A DNA stretch of 37,052 nucleotides, taken from contig CACZLA010000025.1 of the NCBI GenBank assembly GCA_902781895.1, positions 1 to 37,052 of the forward strand, given 5' to 3'. A program made the translations under genes and the position numbers. Within the stretch, counting starts at the first letter, position 1, and each line of letters opens with the position of its first letter. The stretch is from an uncultured Lachnospiraceae bacterium. GTDB taxonomy: Bacteria > Bacillota > Clostridia > Lachnospirales > Lachnospiraceae. The notes under the pieces were generated by a model. That model searched no databases and was not told the origin of the DNA. It worked only from the letters and a program-made list of their open reading frames with translations. Positions 8,012 through 16,931 of the stretch are shown one piece after another.

Positions 8012-9341
8012 GATCAGTTGCCTCTTTACTAACTATAATATAAGTGTTCTGAATGATTGAGAACATTATCAGTGTACTGAATACACTGCTTATTCCGTAG
8101 CTTATCAAAGGAAGCGTAACTCCCGTTGACGGAATAAATTTCGTAGCGCCTCCGATATTCAGCATTACCTGGAATATGTAACTTGTCGCTATACCGAAGG
8201 TTACGTATTTGTAAAACGGCTGTTTACATTTCATAGCGATATTCTGCATAGCTATAAAACTGCTGAGATATATAAGTATCAGAGCAAGGCCGAATATAAC
8301 TCCAAGCTCCTCGCATATTGCAGAGAAAACAAAATCACTTTCTGCCACTGGGATCAGATATGGCATACCATTTCCAAGTCCGGTTCCGGCAAAGCCTCCG
8401 GTTCCGATGGCAAACAGAGATTCGCAGACCTGATAGCCCTGCGTCTGCTGGTATTTGAACGGATCCTTCCACGCATTAACCCTGACCATAACATGTGAGA
8501 AAAGGGAATCCTTGAATAAAACATAACCCAGGATACATGCGGCAATAAGAAAGCCAAATCCCAGGAACATGAATATAGGCCTGGAGGTTGCAAGATAAAC
8601 CATCATGAAATACACGATATAGAACAGAACAACTGCTCCGAAGTCCTTCTCAACAACAAGTATCAGCATAAATGCAGCAGCTATGCAGGCATTTACTATC
8701 AGATCCTTCATGGTGGAAACCTTTACGAGAGAACATGCCGTAAAGAATATAAACAGTATCTTGACGAACTCCATAGGCTGAAGCGACAGTCCACCTATGG
8801 ATATCCAGTTTCGGGAACCATTTACAACCCGTCCCAGTCCCGGTATAAATACGGAAGCCAGCAGAATGATTCCCACTATCCCGTAAAGATTACCCCAGTT
8901 CTTCAGGTTCTTCATCTTTGTCATTATCTTCGGGATAAACAGCGAGATGAAAAGACCTATGGTTGCAAGGATAAACTGTCTTACAGCCAGCTTCGGGCTG
9001 AGCCTGAGAAGTATCGTATATCCGATAAGCATCAGGAAGGCTACATTGTTGGTAAGCAGCTTTGAGGAATGCTGATACATCAGTCTGAAGCTCACTATAT
9101 ACATGATGGCAATAAATATTTCAATCAGATAATATATAATGACCTTCGGGTCTTTCATATTTATGATCAACATTACATGACACAGAAAATGTATCATGAA
9201 TATATAAAATATCTGTCTGTTAAGATTACGATTTCTCTTCTCTCTGTCCTTCGCAATAAAATAGGTATAACAGATAATGGTATAGAGAGCTATAAATATC
9301 AGCACCAGATATTTAGATATAATGCAAATAAGATTCAGCAT
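7935..9341 (-). CDS. SEDS-family peptidoglycan glycosyltransferase (FtsW/RodA/SpoVE)
   Basis: SEDS proteins polymerise lipid II into glycan strands and pair with a class B PBP. The 468 residues are mostly hydrophobic, with 10 or more membrane segments. Family landmarks include GSRNWISIGGLSLQPMEFVKI (given here in two parts: GSRNWISIGG and LSLQPMEFVKI), EKDFGAVVLF with the Asp of the catalytic loop region, QTQGYQVCESLFAIGTGG, and the C-terminal PSTGVTLPLISYGISS. An extra N-terminal membrane stretch (about 1-110) precedes the core. It starts 2 nt after the U32 stop, and its 3' end overlaps the PBP gene, so the two are co-translated. Whether it is the division (FtsW), elongation (RodA) or an accessory copy cannot be decided here; ZapA in the same operon hints at division. 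Confidence 0.93.
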   Translation of the reverse strand: MLNLICIISKYLVLIFIALYTIICYTYFIAKDREKRNRNLNRQIFYIFMIHFLCHVMLIINMKDPKVIIYYLIEIFIAIMYIVSFRLMYQHSSKLLTNNVAFLMLIGYTILLRLSPKLAVRQFILATIGLFISLFIPKIMTKMKNLKNWGNLYGIVGIILLASVFIPGLGRVVNGSRNWISIGGLSLQPMEFVKILFIFFTACSLVKVSTMKDLIVNACIAAAFMLILVVEKDFGAVVLFYIVYFMMVYLATSRPIFMFLGFGFLIAACILGYVLFKDSLFSHVMVRVNAWKDPFKYQQTQGYQVCESLFAIGTGGFAGTGLGNGMPYLIPVAESDFVFSAICEELGVIFGLALILIYLSSFIAMQNIAMKCKQPFYKYVTFGIATSYIFQVMLNIGGATKFIPSTGVTLPLISYGISSVFSTLIMFSIIQNTYIIVSKEATDLEKEKDRIYQRAEAAYAAGNAGPVR

Positions 9342-9343
9342 CT

Positions 9344-11722
9344 TTATATACCTTTCTCAAAATGTCCTTTCGTATATTTCCGTGTTTTTATATAGGCAGG
9401 GTCATCACTGAGAACATCCCTGACCTCATCAGGACTTTCTATGGTAAATGCATAAAGCCGCCTTTTTATCTCTGATTTATAATTATGCAGACTCAGCGGC
9501 ACATCACCAAGGATTACATTATAGCATAAATCCCCCGAACTTTTTACATAAAATGAATGGTTCATCTCATCCTTCAAAATACCGGCTGTATCTCTTAGAG
9601 CAGCTGTAACCATAAGGGGAATACGACCATAATAAGGCATGACAGTCTCAGCCGTCTTTTCCGTTGAACTGTACCCAATCCCCTCTATATCCTTATATGT
9701 AAGCTCAAAAGGTGTCTCAAATATCAGCCTGCAGTCAATATCCGAAAAAAGCTCTTCTATAAACCTTACAGCCATATCATTGTAAGCATATATGGAATTC
9801 GCAAGTATTACAGACTTTCCCACGAGATTTTCATTCATAAGAATAAGTCTTGACACGTCGTCAATACATCTGACATATATACCGTCAAATCCATCCATAA
9901 GCTTTTCAAATCCCGGAGATGAGATATCATACTCTCCCCTGCAGATAAATGGAAGCGCCAGTATCAGCTTTATCCCGCCCCCATCCTTCAGTTGCCGGAC
10001 TCTGCTGACCATATTTTCCACATCATCTCCGAAAGACATATCAATATATAAATAATCTATCTTAGTACCGGAGGATAAAACAGCCTCCAGCTGTTCTTTA
10101 CTTGAAACGGATATATGAACCGACTGATTATCCGGGATATTTACCGAACCACTGGTCTTTTGCCTGTTCAGTGAGTTAACTGCTCCATTTGATGCAAAGT
10201 AAAAAGGATCATATTCCCGAGGCTCCCCTCTATAAGAGGAAGCACAAGATACCTCTTTTATCTTTTGAATACCATTTCTCCTTAATTCCTTAAGGGTTCT
10301 GATAGGAACAAAGCTTTCATTATCATTATCAATGATCAGCTCCTTAAGAACAAAATCGGTCCCCCCCATTTGTGACAGCTTATCCTTTATCGTAGCATCA
10401 TCCGTAGGCTTTAAGTCGGCTTTATCCGGGGCAGACGCCTCCACTGTTACACCTTCGGAACAGATATTCGTCCCCGAAAGCTTAAGGCTCATTGGCTCTC
10501 CGTTTTTAATATGCACCTCACCCATTAAAGGTATTTTTTCCGGAGAATTAATAAGCTCATCCAGTTCTGTCTGAAGAGTTTTATTTCTCGTTCTGTATAT
10601 GGCAGTGCCCTTCTTTAGTCTTCCGGTCTCGGGACACTTAAGTGCAGCATTTTCCCCTGAACTTATATCCTTACCTACCGTAAGAGAAACAGATTTCTTA
10701 TCATCAACAAGAAGCTCATCACCTGAATTAATATCATAAAGAGCCTTAAAATGAACCTTTCCGTCCTTTACAGCATCTATAACACCAACCTTAACCCCTC
10801 TACGACCGGGCATGGTGTCATCTATAAGTGCACTGTCCCACACCTTATCGTTTCTAGAACGTTTAAGATAACCGGTAGTAAAACCACCTCTGTTAAATGT
10901 ATCCAGCAGTCTGAACTCATATTTTTCAGCAAGCTCCTTAGTAAAATCTCCTGAAAGATATGCATTCGTCAGTTCCTTATATGCATCAACAGTAACTGCC
11001 ACATAGTATTCATTTTTCATCCTGCCTTCTATCTTAAAGGAATCTATACCTGCTTCAACAAGCTCGGGGATATAACGTAATGTGCACATATCCCTCATGG
11101 AAAGCTTATAGCTTCCGTTATATATCCTTCTGCAGGGCTGGGCACACCTGCCCCTGTTTCCGCTTCGTCCTCCCGCCATAGAGCTCATAAGGCATCTTCC
11201 GCTGTAACAGAGACACATAGCACCATGAACAAATGCCTCCACCTCAATATCTGCCTCTTTTCTAATGGCAGCCAGTTCCTCTATGGTCATTTCCCTGGCA
11301 GCAACAACTCTCGTGGCACCAAGACGTTTAAACAGCTTCGCCCCGGAAACACCGGTTATATTCATCTGAGTACTTGTATGAATATCCAAATCCGGGAAAC
11401 ACTCCCGAAGCATCTTAAAAATACCGAAATCCTGTACTATAGCTGCATCCAGACCATTCCTATACAGGGGAATCAGCATGTCATATACGTATTTCAGTTC
11501 TTCATTTTTGACAAGTGTATTTACTGTCAGATATATCTTTGTACTATGAAGATGGGCAAAGTCGATAGCCTCCAACAGCTCACTGTCACTGAAGTTTGCC
11601 GCATATGCCCTTGCTCCAAAAGAATTCCCCGCTAAGTAACATGCATCTGCTCCGGCTGCAACCGCAGCCCTAAGCGCATCCATATTACCGCACGGGGCAA
11701 GTATTTCAGGTCTTTTTTTCAT
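9344..11722 (-). CDS. U32 family protein with long C-terminal extension (RlhA/TrhP-like)
   Basis: Members called 'U32 peptidases' include RNA hydroxylation factors: RlhA (23S rRNA C2501) and TrhP (tRNA U34). The N-terminal half of this 792-residue protein has LAPCGNMDALRAAVAAGAD, a TIM-barrel-like region, and a cysteine cluster around residues 165-195 (CLCYSGRCLMSS, GRCAQPCR) that in RlhA/TrhP is thought to bind an Fe-S cluster. The longer C-terminal part resembles the DUF3656-type extension and a second barrel-like segment. The length is nearer RlhA (about 650) than short U32 proteins. It lies in the operon 2 nt after zapA and 2 nt before ftsW/rodA. RNA modification is inferred from the family; protease activity is doubtful. 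Confidence 0.85.
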   Translation of the reverse strand: MKKRPEILAPCGNMDALRAAVAAGADACYLAGNSFGARAYAANFSDSELLEAIDFAHLHSTKIYLTVNTLVKNEELKYVYDMLIPLYRNGLDAAIVQDFGIFKMLRECFPDLDIHTSTQMNITGVSGAKLFKRLGATRVVAAREMTIEELAAIRKEADIEVEAFVHGAMCLCYSGRCLMSSMAGGRSGNRGRCAQPCRRIYNGSYKLSMRDMCTLRYIPELVEAGIDSFKIEGRMKNEYYVAVTVDAYKELTNAYLSGDFTKELAEKYEFRLLDTFNRGGFTTGYLKRSRNDKVWDSALIDDTMPGRRGVKVGVIDAVKDGKVHFKALYDINSGDELLVDDKKSVSLTVGKDISSGENAALKCPETGRLKKGTAIYRTRNKTLQTELDELINSPEKIPLMGEVHIKNGEPMSLKLSGTNICSEGVTVEASAPDKADLKPTDDATIKDKLSQMGGTDFVLKELIIDNDNESFVPIRTLKELRRNGIQKIKEVSCASSYRGEPREYDPFYFASNGAVNSLNRQKTSGSVNIPDNQSVHISVSSKEQLEAVLSSGTKIDYLYIDMSFGDDVENMVSRVRQLKDGGGIKLILALPFICRGEYDISSPGFEKLMDGFDGIYVRCIDDVSRLILMNENLVGKSVILANSIYAYNDMAVRFIEELFSDIDCRLIFETPFELTYKDIEGIGYSSTEKTAETVMPYYGRIPLMVTAALRDTAGILKDEMNHSFYVKSSGDLCYNVILGDVPLSLHNYKSEIKRRLYAFTIESPDEVRDVLSDDPAYIKTRKYTKGHFEKGI

Positions 11723-11724
11723 TA

Positions 11725-12126
11725 TTATTTTTCCTTCTCAGCCTCCAGCTGAACCAGCCTCTTCTGAAGTATATTTACCTGTTCCTTATACTCTTCAACC
11801 AGCTTCAGCGCAGCTTCATGCTTTATCTGAGACTCGATAACCTCATGCCTGAGTTCATAAAGCTGCTGTTCCTTATCGCTGTTATCATTTGCACTTTCAT
11901 CAGCCTTGGATTTAGCCTTGAAATAGTCATCAGCAATATTCAGAGCCAGCAGAACGCCCTGATATTCAACATTCATCCTTCTGTACTCTTCAGAAGTCTT
12001 GCACTCAGCTATCTTTCCGTTTATATAAGTAGCTATATTCTGTAAATATTCTTCACCCTCAAAACCACTGAGAGTATAAACCTTATTATTGATAACAACC
12101 GGAATATCTGTTTTTACCTGTCCCAT
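11725..12126 (-). CDS. zapA: Cell division protein ZapA
   Basis: ZapA cross-links FtsZ protofilaments at the division ring. The 133-residue protein starts with the ZapA fold (VKTDIPVVINNKVYTLSGFE, then EYLQNIATYINGKI, and VLLALNIADDYFKAK). It ends in a long charged coiled coil (about 80-130, ELRHEVIESQIKHEAALKLV) that in the family gives dimers and tetramers. The RBS GAGGTG precedes the ATG, 14 nt after the ruvB stop. Sitting between ruvB and U32/ftsW ties it to the same transcript as the SEDS/PBP pair. It is a little longer than Bacillus ZapA, because of the coiled coil. Confidence 0.9.
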   Translation of the reverse strand: MGQVKTDIPVVINNKVYTLSGFEGEEYLQNIATYINGKIAECKTSEEYRRMNVEYQGVLLALNIADDYFKAKSKADESANDNSDKEQQLYELRHEVIESQIKHEAALKLVEEYKEQVNILQKRLVQLEAEKEK

Positions 12127-12140
12127 TTCTTTTCACCTCA

Positions 12141-13145
12141 CTATTCCCCGAGCATATATTCCAAATCAAAATGCTTATATGCTTTCTCGGTTACAACTCT
12201 TCCTCTCGGAGTTCTGTTGATAAGACCGTTCTTTATAAGATATGGCTCATAAACATCCTCTATAGTACCCGAATCCTCACCTATTGCAGCAGCAAGAACT
12301 TCAAGACCGACAGGACCTCCTCCGTAATTATTGATAATAGTCAGAAGGATATCTCTGTCCGTATCATCAAGTCCGTAGCTGTCAACATCAAGTTTATCAA
12401 GTGCGCTCCTTGCAACATTATAATCAATTTTGCCTTCATGTTCAACCTCGGCAAAATCTCTCACTCTTTTAAGAAGCCGGTTCGCAAGTCTCGGTGTTCC
12501 TCGTGAACGCTTTGCAACCTCAAGAGCGCCCTCGTCATCTATAGTAACACCCAGAACACCTGAGGATCTGATGATTATCTGCATCAGCTCACCCACATTG
12601 TAAAACTCAAGTCTGTTAACCACTCCAAATCTGTCTCTAAGAGGTGCGGAAAGCATTCCGGCTCTGGTTGTAGCTCCGATAAGAGTGAACTTCGGAAGGT
12701 CTAGTCTTATGGACTTTGACTGTTCTCCCTTCCCTATAACTATATCTATAGCATAGTCCTCCATAGCAGGATAAAGAACTTCCTCAACCTGTTTGCTGAG
12801 TCTGTGAATTTCATCTATAAACAGAACGTCATTCTCAGAAAGCTGACTTAAAATGGCAGCGAGCTCACCCGGCTTTTCTATAGCAGGGCCAGCCGTAATC
12901 TTAATATTTACACCCATTTCCTCTGCCACTATACCCGCCAGCGTGGTCTTTCCAAGTCCCGGAGGTCCGTAAAGAAGAACATGATCCAGAGGTTCTTTCC
13001 TTCTTTTTGCGGCCTCAATAAAAACCTGAAGGTTCTGTTTAACCTTGTTTTGTCCTATATATTCAGCTAGACTGGTAGGTCTGAGATTTTTTTCTATTAT
13101 CTCATCTTCTATTGTATTTTCCGTAGTAATAATACTTTTTTTCAT
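12141..13145 (-). CDS. ruvB: Holliday junction branch migration ATPase RuvB
   Basis: RuvB forms hexameric motors that drive branch migration on Holliday junctions with RuvA. The 334-residue length is typical. Motifs: [15 protein letters not shown] at the N-terminus, Walker [10 protein letters not shown] (~62), Walker B DEIHR (~112), GATTRAG (sensor region, ~155), arginine finger context LRDRFG, and the C-terminal winged helix with [11 protein letters not shown] and RTPRGR. The ATG follows AAGGTATCT and lies 58 nt after ruvA. No RuvC is present; Firmicutes generally use RecU or an alternative resolvase. Confidence 0.97.
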   Translation of the reverse strand: MKKSIITTENTIEDEIIEKNLRPTSLAEYIGQNKVKQNLQVFIEAAKRRKEPLDHVLLYGPPGLGKTTLAGIVAEEMGVNIKITAGPAIEKPGELAAILSQLSENDVLFIDEIHRLSKQVEEVLYPAMEDYAIDIVIGKGEQSKSIRLDLPKFTLIGATTRAGMLSAPLRDRFGVVNRLEFYNVGELMQIIIRSSGVLGVTIDDEGALEVAKRSRGTPRLANRLLKRVRDFAEVEHEGKIDYNVARSALDKLDVDSYGLDDTDRDILLTIINNYGGGPVGLEVLAAAIGEDSGTIEDVYEPYLIKNGLINRTPRGRVVTEKAYKHFDLEYMLGE

Positions 13146-13203
13146 AGATACCTTATTTCAAAATAGATTCATTGCATTGCTGTATCTGATACTTATTATA
13201 TAA

Positions 13204-13800
13204 CTATAAGTATTTCAACGCTTCCTTTATCAGCTGCTGTGCTGTCTTTCCGTCAACATCCTTTATCTTTCTTATAGCCTTCAGAGCATCTGTGTTGGAA
13301 TATCCAAGTGCACAAAGTGCCTGAGCAGCGTCGCTTACAACACCGGCATCATCTGACTCGGAACTGTAATCTGCCTCCTGATCAAAGATAGACCCCTCAA
13401 GACTAACAGAGTCCTTAAGCTCGATAACAACCTTTTGAGCAGTCTTGGCACCGATACCATTTGCCTTTGATATAGCTTTTGAATCATTTGCGATTATCGC
13501 AGCAAGCAGATTATCGGGTCCCAGTTCATTAAGGATGGAAAGAGCTCCTTTCGGTCCCACACCGCTGACAGAAATCAGCTTTATAAAAAGCTCCTTTTCC
13601 CTGTTTGACAGAAACCCATAAAGCTTCATAGAATCTTCTTTTACATCCAGATATGTAAATATCTTTATATCAGAGTGAAGTGCGGGAAGCTTTCTTATTA
13701 CATAGTCATATGTGAGTATCTCATATCCGATACCTCCGGATTCAACAATAATACTCTTTGAAGTAACCTCATCAAGCGTCCCTTTTATATATGCTATCAT
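13204..13800 (-). CDS. ruvA: Holliday junction DNA-binding protein RuvA
   Basis: RuvA binds four-way junctions and loads RuvB. The 198-residue protein has the N-terminal OB domain (MIAYIKGTLDEV, GIGYEILT), tandem helix-hairpin-helix motifs (ISVSGVGPKGALSIL and KANGIGAKTAQKVVIELKD), an acidic linker, and the C-terminal three-helix domain that contacts RuvB (ALCALGYSNTDALKAIRKI). The ATG at 13800 is chosen because GGAGAA lies just before it and MIAYIKG is the family N-terminus; an in-frame start further upstream would cross the terminator of the DivIVA-like gene. It is the first gene of the run ruvA to PBP. Confidence 0.97.
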   Translation of the reverse strand: MIAYIKGTLDEVTSKSIIVESGGIGYEILTYDYVIRKLPALHSDIKIFTYLDVKEDSMKLYGFLSNREKELFIKLISVSGVGPKGALSILNELGPDNLLAAIIANDSKAISKANGIGAKTAQKVVIELKDSVSLEGSIFDQEADYSSESDDAGVVSDAAQALCALGYSNTDALKAIRKIKDVDGKTAQQLIKEALKYL

Positions 13801-13810
13801 TTTATTCTCC

Positions 13811-13848
13811 AAAAAACAAAGAGTGCTACAAATAATTTGCAGCACTCT
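13811..13848 (-). terminator. Terminator of the DivIVA-like gene, abutting ruvA
   Basis: On the minus strand AGAGTGCTGCAAAT pairs with ATTTGTAGCACTCT (one wobble, tiny loop), then TTGTTTTTT. It lies 25 nt after the DivIVA-like stop. The T tract ends only about 4 nt before the ruvA RBS (GGAGAA), leaving no room for a ruvA promoter after the terminator. ruvA must therefore rely on read-through or on a promoter inside the upstream gene. Confidence 0.85.
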
Positions 13849-13872
13849 CCCATTTGTAATACATTAATCGAT

Positions 13873-14436
13873 TTACAGGAACTCGAAATCGTCTGCTCCC
13901 TCTTCTTCACCATCGCCAATCATTACCTTGTTTGGCTTTCTGTTATCCTCTATCTCTCCAACGAATACGTCATCTCCGTCACCAAATACTGTCTCTTCAC
14001 TTGACTGCTGGAAGAACTTGGATGTGGCAGAATCCTTTGAATCATCCTTAGAAGCCATCTTTATCTTAGAGTCTTCCTTCTTTGTGTCATCACCACCGAT
14101 AACCATATCATCGAAAGGATTCTCAGCTGCCTTTGTTTCTGTGAATGGATTGGTATCAGCCTTAGCTTCTTCCTTCTTAGCAGGCTCTTCCTTTTTCTCC
14201 TCTTCCTTCTTTGGCTCTTCGCCGTTTACCTGTTTCTCAAGCTCATAAATTCTGAGACGATTCTCTTCGATAGTCTTATTAAGTCGGTCCTTCTCATCAC
14301 GAAGATTCTTGTTTTCGGTAAACAACTCATCATATGCTCTGTAAACTGTATCAACATACTGATCAACATCTGACTTCTTGTAACCGAAAAGTCCTGTTCC
14401 AAAGCTATGAGATTTAATATCAATTGGTTGCATCAT
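13873..14436 (-). CDS. DivIVA-domain protein with acidic disordered tail
   Basis: DivIVA proteins mark curved membrane at poles and septa and recruit division or cell-wall factors. The N-terminal ~70 residues fit the family (FGTGLFGYKKSDVDQYVDTV, then coiled coil through ELFTENKNLRDEKDRLNKTI). The remaining ~115 residues are low-complexity and rich in Lys/Glu/Asp (EEPKKEEEKKEEPAKKEE), with two NPF-type motifs, and end in DDFEFL. The ATG at 14436 follows GGAGGG with 10 nt spacing; an earlier in-frame Met (14490) has no RBS. It has its own promoter (14502-14529) and terminator. Total 187 residues. The partner of the acidic tail is unknown. Confidence 0.82.
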   Translation of the reverse strand: MMQPIDIKSHSFGTGLFGYKKSDVDQYVDTVYRAYDELFTENKNLRDEKDRLNKTIEENRLRIYELEKQVNGEEPKKEEEKKEEPAKKEEAKADTNPFTETKAAENPFDDMVIGGDDTKKEDSKIKMASKDDSKDSATSKFFQQSSEETVFGDGDDVFVGEIEDNRKPNKVMIGDGEEEGADDFEFL

Positions 14437-14501
14437 AGTAAAGTCACCCTCCAAACGAATAAATATACGCCAGCTCCCACGCCGACACACAGTCTAGTTA
14501 A

Positions 14502-14529
14502 ATTATAACATAATTTTTTCTTGTTTCAA
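14502..14529 (-). promoter_or_regulatory. Promoter of the DivIVA-like gene
   Basis: The minus strand has -35 TTGAAA, a 16-bp spacer and -10 TATAAT with a TG one base before the -10. A leader of about 60 nt with GGAGGG follows. Confidence 0.7.
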
Positions 14530-14576
14530 CTATAAAATAAAAATAATTATGTCAATTCACTTCACAATTTTAATAC

Positions 14577-15581
14577 CTACCGCTTATCTTTATCAATTCT
14601 TTCAAGGAATATTACCGAAGCAAGGGCAAATATCAAACTGAAAAATCCTAAAACTATCCATCTGCTCTGAACATTTTTATATGTGGAATCAAAATCCGGT
14701 TTTTGATTTGACTCAGCCATCTTTTTATTTAAAATCTTATCCTGGCCTGTGGCTTCCATTTCCTTTATATATTTCTTTATTTCCGGATCAGCGTTTTCTC
14801 CATCGGCAACCTTCTTGATCATCTTCCATCCGGTTACACTGGGCAGATCATTATATCTTGCCTCTGCACATATTGAGGCCATACCGTGACTTGATATCAT
14901 AAAGCCCTTAATACTATCAACTCCCTTCGGAAGTGCAAAAATACCTCCGGAGAATATCAGCTGGATCATAAGTATAAGAGGCATAATCGTCATCGCTGCC
15001 GTAGTAGAATGTACTATACTTGAAATAAGAAGCGATAACATGTCTGCTGCATATGTTATCAGAAACAGTGTAATAAAGAAATCAAAAAGAAATTTATTCG
15101 TAATGATTCCGGACTCCGGCATTTTAAGATTTCTGGTCAAAAGAACAACCATAATAGTTATGGTCTGCAAAATACAAAGAACCATCTGATATATCATATG
15201 AGCTATAATATATGAAGATATGTGCATTCCGGATCTATGTTCTCTCTTTATAATATTCCTCTCTCTGCAGACAACCTGTATGGAATTAAAGAATCCATTC
15301 CATAAGCATACACAGGTAAGAGCCAGTCCTCCCTTCAGAGTACCTTCCATATTCACATAGAAATTCTTTTTAATTACCAGTACAACTAAAAGGGAAATAA
15401 CTGCCGCCATGGGAATAACCTTCCAGTCATTCTGATATATAAACATTCGAAAATTTTTCCCAAGATAGATGGGAATCTGTCTTATTCTTCCGCGATACCT
15501 GAGACTTCTGCTTGCAACAGCTATGCCTTCAGATGCAGATATGTTTTCTAACGCTTCCTGATTTGTATTCATCTCAGCCAT
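14577..15581 (-). CDS. ABC-2-type permease of an ABCG-like transporter
   Basis: This is the membrane partner of the ATPase encoded just upstream. The 334-residue protein has a ~50-residue cytoplasmic N-terminus and about six membrane helices (two near 60-105, a group from ~145 to 240, and the last near 310-330). A large loop of ~60 residues between helices five and six (IKGFMISSHGMASICAEARY onward) is typical of ABCG/ABC2_membrane half-transporters. The ATG at 15581 overlaps the ATPase stop by 8 nt, with GGAGG before it, so the two are translationally coupled. Substrate cannot be inferred. Confidence 0.85.
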   Translation of the reverse strand: MAEMNTNQEALENISASEGIAVASRSLRYRGRIRQIPIYLGKNFRMFIYQNDWKVIPMAAVISLLVVLVIKKNFYVNMEGTLKGGLALTCVCLWNGFFNSIQVVCRERNIIKREHRSGMHISSYIIAHMIYQMVLCILQTITIMVVLLTRNLKMPESGIITNKFLFDFFITLFLITYAADMLSLLISSIVHSTTAAMTIMPLILMIQLIFSGGIFALPKGVDSIKGFMISSHGMASICAEARYNDLPSVTGWKMIKKVADGENADPEIKKYIKEMEATGQDKILNKKMAESNQKPDFDSTYKNVQSRWIVLGFFSLIFALASVIFLERIDKDKR

Positions 15582-16911
15582 TGCACACCTCCGCATATTT
15601 TTCTATAAATTCATCGGCACGACCATCGCCACCCTCTTCTTTACGATTTATCCTAAGAACTATTCGTTCCATAAGCTCACAGTCAAAGAAGGATTTTGCC
15701 TCTTCAACAGGTCCGAAATATGTAAGACGTCCGGTAAGCTTTGAATCCTTCGCAAGTACGATAACATCATCAAACAGATCGATAACTCTGTCAGGAGAAT
15801 GTGTAATAACCATAACTATCTTGCCCTGATCGGCTATACTTCTGAGTCCCTCCATAAGTTCTCTCGCCATAACGCCGTCAAGTCCCGAGTCCGGTTCATC
15901 AAGAATGAACAGATCCGGATTGGAAATATATTCCATAGCGATGGAAAGACGTTTTCTCTGACCTCCCGAAAGCTTATCACAGAGACGATCCTTAACAGGT
16001 TCAAGACCAAAGAACTGAAGAACACTCCATATCCTCTTATTCCTCTCATCCTTGGAAACCGATACGGGAATCCTCAGCTTTGCAGCATCATAAAGTGTTC
16101 TTTCTACCGTATCATTGCCTCGAACAAGATCCATCTGAGGAACAAAGCCGACTTTGTACTTCATCTTCTTATACTCTTTATAAAGATCCGAACCATTTAG
16201 TATGATTTCGGCATTTGCCATTTCATAACCATTTACAGCATTAACAAATGTTGTTTTACCTGCACCGGAGCCTCCCAGGAGAAGAACCATATGTCCCGGC
16301 TGTATATTCATATGAATATCCCGGAGAAGAGTTCTCTTTTTAAAGAAATCTGTTATGGTCCTGTCTTCGATATTTACAGTAAGGCCACTGTCCATAGCCT
16401 TAGCTTTGATTCCGGAAAGTGCAGCACCCTTATTATTAGTCTCATCAACATATATTACCCTTGGTTGTTTTTTCGATAATCCCAGGTAAAGAGCAATAGG
16501 TGTAGATCCTATAAAAACAGCAAACAGAACCCATTTTCTATTCAGTCCGAACAAAGTAATGAGTCCTGAAATAATACGAACCGAATATACAAAATGAGCA
16601 ATAACAACAACCAACTCAAAAAGGATAAACATTACTAAAAGAAATGGCATATTATCACTATTATACAGTTCTATATCAATAAACATGTTGATAACCGTAC
16701 AGATGTATGTCATGATCGAAACAACCAAATATACTCTTCCATCCGTTTCTCTATCTGCACATTTTGCCAACTGATATTCTCTGAATCCTGGAATGATCGA
16801 CCACCATCCCTTTTTCTGGCATTTTATAAAGATTTTCCAGGTTCCTAAAATATATAATGCTATTATAATTATCTCAATTATCAGATAAGACTCTATTAAG
16901 CTTTCTAACAT
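15574..16911 (-). CDS. ABCG-like ABC transporter ATPase with N-terminal membrane domain
   Basis: The 445-residue protein is a fusion. Residues 1-~155 hold about four membrane helices and a KKGWWSIIPGFREYQLAKCA motif resembling DUF5684-type domains. Residues ~180-445 are an ABC ATPase with Walker A GGSGAGKTT, Q-loop region GFVPQMD, signature LSGGQRKRLSIAMEY, Walker B LFILDEPDSGLD and the H-loop in VITHSPDR. The signature and the D-S-G-L-D after Walker B are ABCG (White/eye-pigment) style. The ATG at 16911 follows GGGGG. It lies 20 nt after the YprB-like gene and overlaps the permease gene. The pair would form a homo- or heterodimeric exporter; cargo is unknown. Confidence 0.85.
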   Translation of the reverse strand: MLESLIESYLIIEIIIIALYILGTWKIFIKCQKKGWWSIIPGFREYQLAKCADRETDGRVYLVVSIMTYICTVINMFIDIELYNSDNMPFLLVMFILFELVVVIAHFVYSVRIISGLITLFGLNRKWVLFAVFIGSTPIALYLGLSKKQPRVIYVDETNNKGAALSGIKAKAMDSGLTVNIEDRTITDFFKKRTLLRDIHMNIQPGHMVLLLGGSGAGKTTFVNAVNGYEMANAEIILNGSDLYKEYKKMKYKVGFVPQMDLVRGNDTVERTLYDAAKLRIPVSVSKDERNKRIWSVLQFFGLEPVKDRLCDKLSGGQRKRLSIAMEYISNPDLFILDEPDSGLDGVMARELMEGLRSIADQGKIVMVITHSPDRVIDLFDDVIVLAKDSKLTGRLTYFGPVEEAKSFFDCELMERIVLRINRKEEGGDGRADEFIEKYAEVCNG

Positions 16912-16931
16912 AACAACCCCCAAAATAATAA

